NCBI GenBank assembly: GCA_964391885.1
Contig: CAYMNU010000005.1
Location: 1-14,122, forward strand
Length of the DNA stretch: 14,122 nucleotides
Reading direction: 5' to 3'
DNA from: CAYMNU01 sp964391885
Lineage (GTDB): Archaea; Altiarchaeota; Altiarchaeia; JAFGQM01
The notes beneath the pieces were generated by a model that did not search any database, was not told the DNA's origin, and saw only the letters and a program-made list of their open reading frames with translations. The position numbers and the translations under genes are program-made. Of this stretch, positions 13,101-14,122 are shown in pieces. The first letter of the stretch is position 1. Each line of letters opens with the position of its first letter.

Positions 13101-13670
13101 TTACAATAGCAGCATATTTTTAATTTTTAGAAGCTCATCTTCCATTTGTTTCTTAAGATTTACTGAAGAATAAGTTAGGGTTAAGCAACCTTTGTGTTCG
13201 TTATTGTCACTCGGCCGCCCTCTGACAATTGGCTTGTTAAAATTTTTTAATGGAATCCCGGTTAACTTGGACCAATAAATCTGGCACGATTCGATTTGGG
13301 GATAGTCCATTACCTTGACTTTGGCTTTCAGGCGAGACATGTCAATACCAATATCATGAAGGAATTTCACATAAACCTTTAGCATATCAGGTGATGAGTT
13401 CACAAATTGTACAGACTTGCCGCCCTTGGTTCCTTCGGCCCACCATAACAAAAGACCTGCTCTCGCCAAATTTGAATCAAAATTATAGGTATTTGTGTCC
13501 TTTGGGCGATTCCTGCTTACCAGAGTTTTATCGGATTTTAACAATCGAATGCACTTTTGTTCTATAGAATCGATTGACCTGTTTAGTTCTTTGGCAATCA
13601 TGGAATAAGGCTTTCCAGAAGACCTTAGTTCCTTAAGCCTTAAAACATCCTCTTGAGTCCAGTTAGCCAT
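13101..13670 (-). CDS. HTH plus LAGLIDADG-related protein
   Basis: This frame encodes 189 residues. Residues 1-45 are a Myb/SANT-like helix-turn-helix (WTQEDVLRLKELRSSGKPYS, then IAKELNRSIDSIEQKCIRLL). Residues about 65-185 form a domain opening RAGLLLWWAEGTKGG, which aligns by eye with the LAGLIDADG helix and its acidic residue, followed by VQFVNSSPDMLKVYVKFLHD. This arrangement resembles single-motif LAGLIDADG-type proteins that may be homing endonucleases or regulators derived from them. Whether it can cut DNA is unknown; the acidic residue is Glu rather than the usual Asp. ATG 13670 lies about 24 bases after an AATTTATT TATA-like site (about 13691-13698, minus). The gene sits 57 bases upstream of the two-intron initiator tRNA on the same strand. 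Confidence 0.72.
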   Translation of the reverse strand: MANWTQEDVLRLKELRSSGKPYSMIAKELNRSIDSIEQKCIRLLKSDKTLVSRNRPKDTNTYNFDSNLARAGLLLWWAEGTKGGKSVQFVNSSPDMLKVYVKFLHDIGIDMSRLKAKVKVMDYPQIESCQIYWSKLTGIPLKNFNKPIVRGRPSDNNEHKGCLTLTYSSVNLKKQMEDELLKIKNMLLL

Positions 13671-13770
13671 TGCAAAAAGAGATCCGGGAATAAATTGCGG
13701 TTTCTTTACTTTTCAATTAAAGCACTATTAAAGCTAAGCCATGTGCCAGAGCAGTGAGCAGTAAAACTCA

Positions 13771-13777
13771 TTTATAG
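13771..13777 (+). promoter_or_regulatory. TATA box for the SemiSWEET gene
   Basis: TTTATAG lies about 25 bases before ATG 13799, so transcription is expected to begin at or next to the start codon (leaderless). Confidence 0.6.
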
Positions 13778-13798
13778 CCTTATCGCTTCAAATCCTGC

Positions 13799-14059
13799 AT
13801 GGACCCGATCCAGTTAACCCTTATAGGCCTCACCGCGGCATTCTTCACAAGCATCGCCTGGATACCCCAGGTCATGAAGACATTTAGAACTAAAAGCACG
13901 CGCGATATCTCACTTCACCTGATGCTCGTGGTTTCCATAGGGCTAAGCCTTTGGCTGATTTACGGAATCCTTTTGGAAGATGTGGCAATTATAATATCCA
14001 ACAGTGTGCAGGTGCCTATGACCTACTGGCTGCTTGGGATGAAAATAAGGCACGGCTAA
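13799..14059 (+). CDS. SemiSWEET (PQ-loop/MtN3) transporter
   Basis: A half-size SWEET sugar-transporter homologue of 86 residues, the usual length. Three membrane helices are visible: about 6-24, 40-57 and 61-80. The first contains the PQ motif in SIAWIPQVMKTFRTKS, followed by the typical STRDISLHLMLVVSIGLSLWLIYG segment. SemiSWEETs work as homodimers and move mono- or disaccharides down a gradient; the substrate here is unknown. The gene is transcribed alone from its own TATA box. Its stop overlaps the end of a convergent open frame by three bases. Confidence 0.9.
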   Translation: MDPIQLTLIGLTAAFFTSIAWIPQVMKTFRTKSTRDISLHLMLVVSIGLSLWLIYGILLEDVAIIISNSVQVPMTYWLLGMKIRHG

Positions 14060-14122
14060 GCAGCTTGCTCATCTATTGTGTCTAATATATCTTGTAAATC
14101 CTTGTCCTCTTTATATGAGCCG
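14056..14122 (-). CDS. C-terminal end of a gene entering from the right edge
   Basis: A minus-strand frame is open from the window edge to a TAG at 14058-14056; the last 21 residues include KEDKDLQDILDTIDEQAA. Acidic helical composition looks protein-like, but the stretch is short and no family can be named. Confidence 0.4.
   Translation of the reverse strand, partial: GSYKEDKDLQDILDTIDEQAA

Overview
The window looks like a piece of a small-genome archaeon, most likely of the DPANN type; I cannot assign a phylum. The signs are an SRP (7S) RNA with the archaeal layout, a tRNA with two introns at archaeal positions (37/38 and 59/60), tRNA genes without an encoded CCA, TATA boxes 20-30 bases before start codons with little or no leader, and toxin-antitoxin pairs and a Cys-rich surface protein of kinds common in such genomes.

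Layout. Bases 1-68 hold the start of an unidentified gene. Bases 69-460 hold tRNA-Pro(UGG) followed, downstream on its own strand, by two tRNA-derived hairpin units. A small unknown protein gene (605-808) precedes a minus-strand potassium cluster: a possible 36-residue membrane peptide, TrkH, a KefB-like antiporter with an RCK domain, and TrkA (925-5010). A winged-helix/RelE-like toxin-antitoxin pair follows on the plus strand (5118-5713). Bases 5714-6418 contain no protein gene. They hold tandem hairpins, three acceptor-stem hairpin units and tRNA-Ser(UGA). A 406-residue Cys- and Asp-rich membrane-anchored protein (6419-7639, minus) is divergent from a phasin-like gene and a UbiB/ABC1-type kinase gene. 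The kinase gene is broken by a 1414-bp IS66-family insertion with an 8-bp target duplication; removing the insertion restores one 554-codon frame. Next come the SRP RNA gene (minus), a divergent AbrB/RelE pair, an orphan 226-residue protein, initiator tRNA-Met with two introns, a LAGLIDADG-related DNA-binding protein, a SemiSWEET transporter, and the 3' end of another gene.

How it fits together. The left third is a K+ uptake and efflux module gated by nucleotide-binding RCK proteins. The centre is envelope biology (surface protein, phasin/UbiB pair) hit by a transposon. The right is core RNA (SRP RNA, initiator tRNA) mixed with toxin-antitoxin and homing-type genes.

The strongest candidate for something undescribed is the set of tRNA-derived acceptor/T-stem minihelices next to tRNA-Pro and tRNA-Ser. 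They repeat with a pitch of about 92-95 bp at both loci, and the shared tRNA segment begins exactly at nucleotide 60, which is also the position of the second intron in the initiator tRNA.
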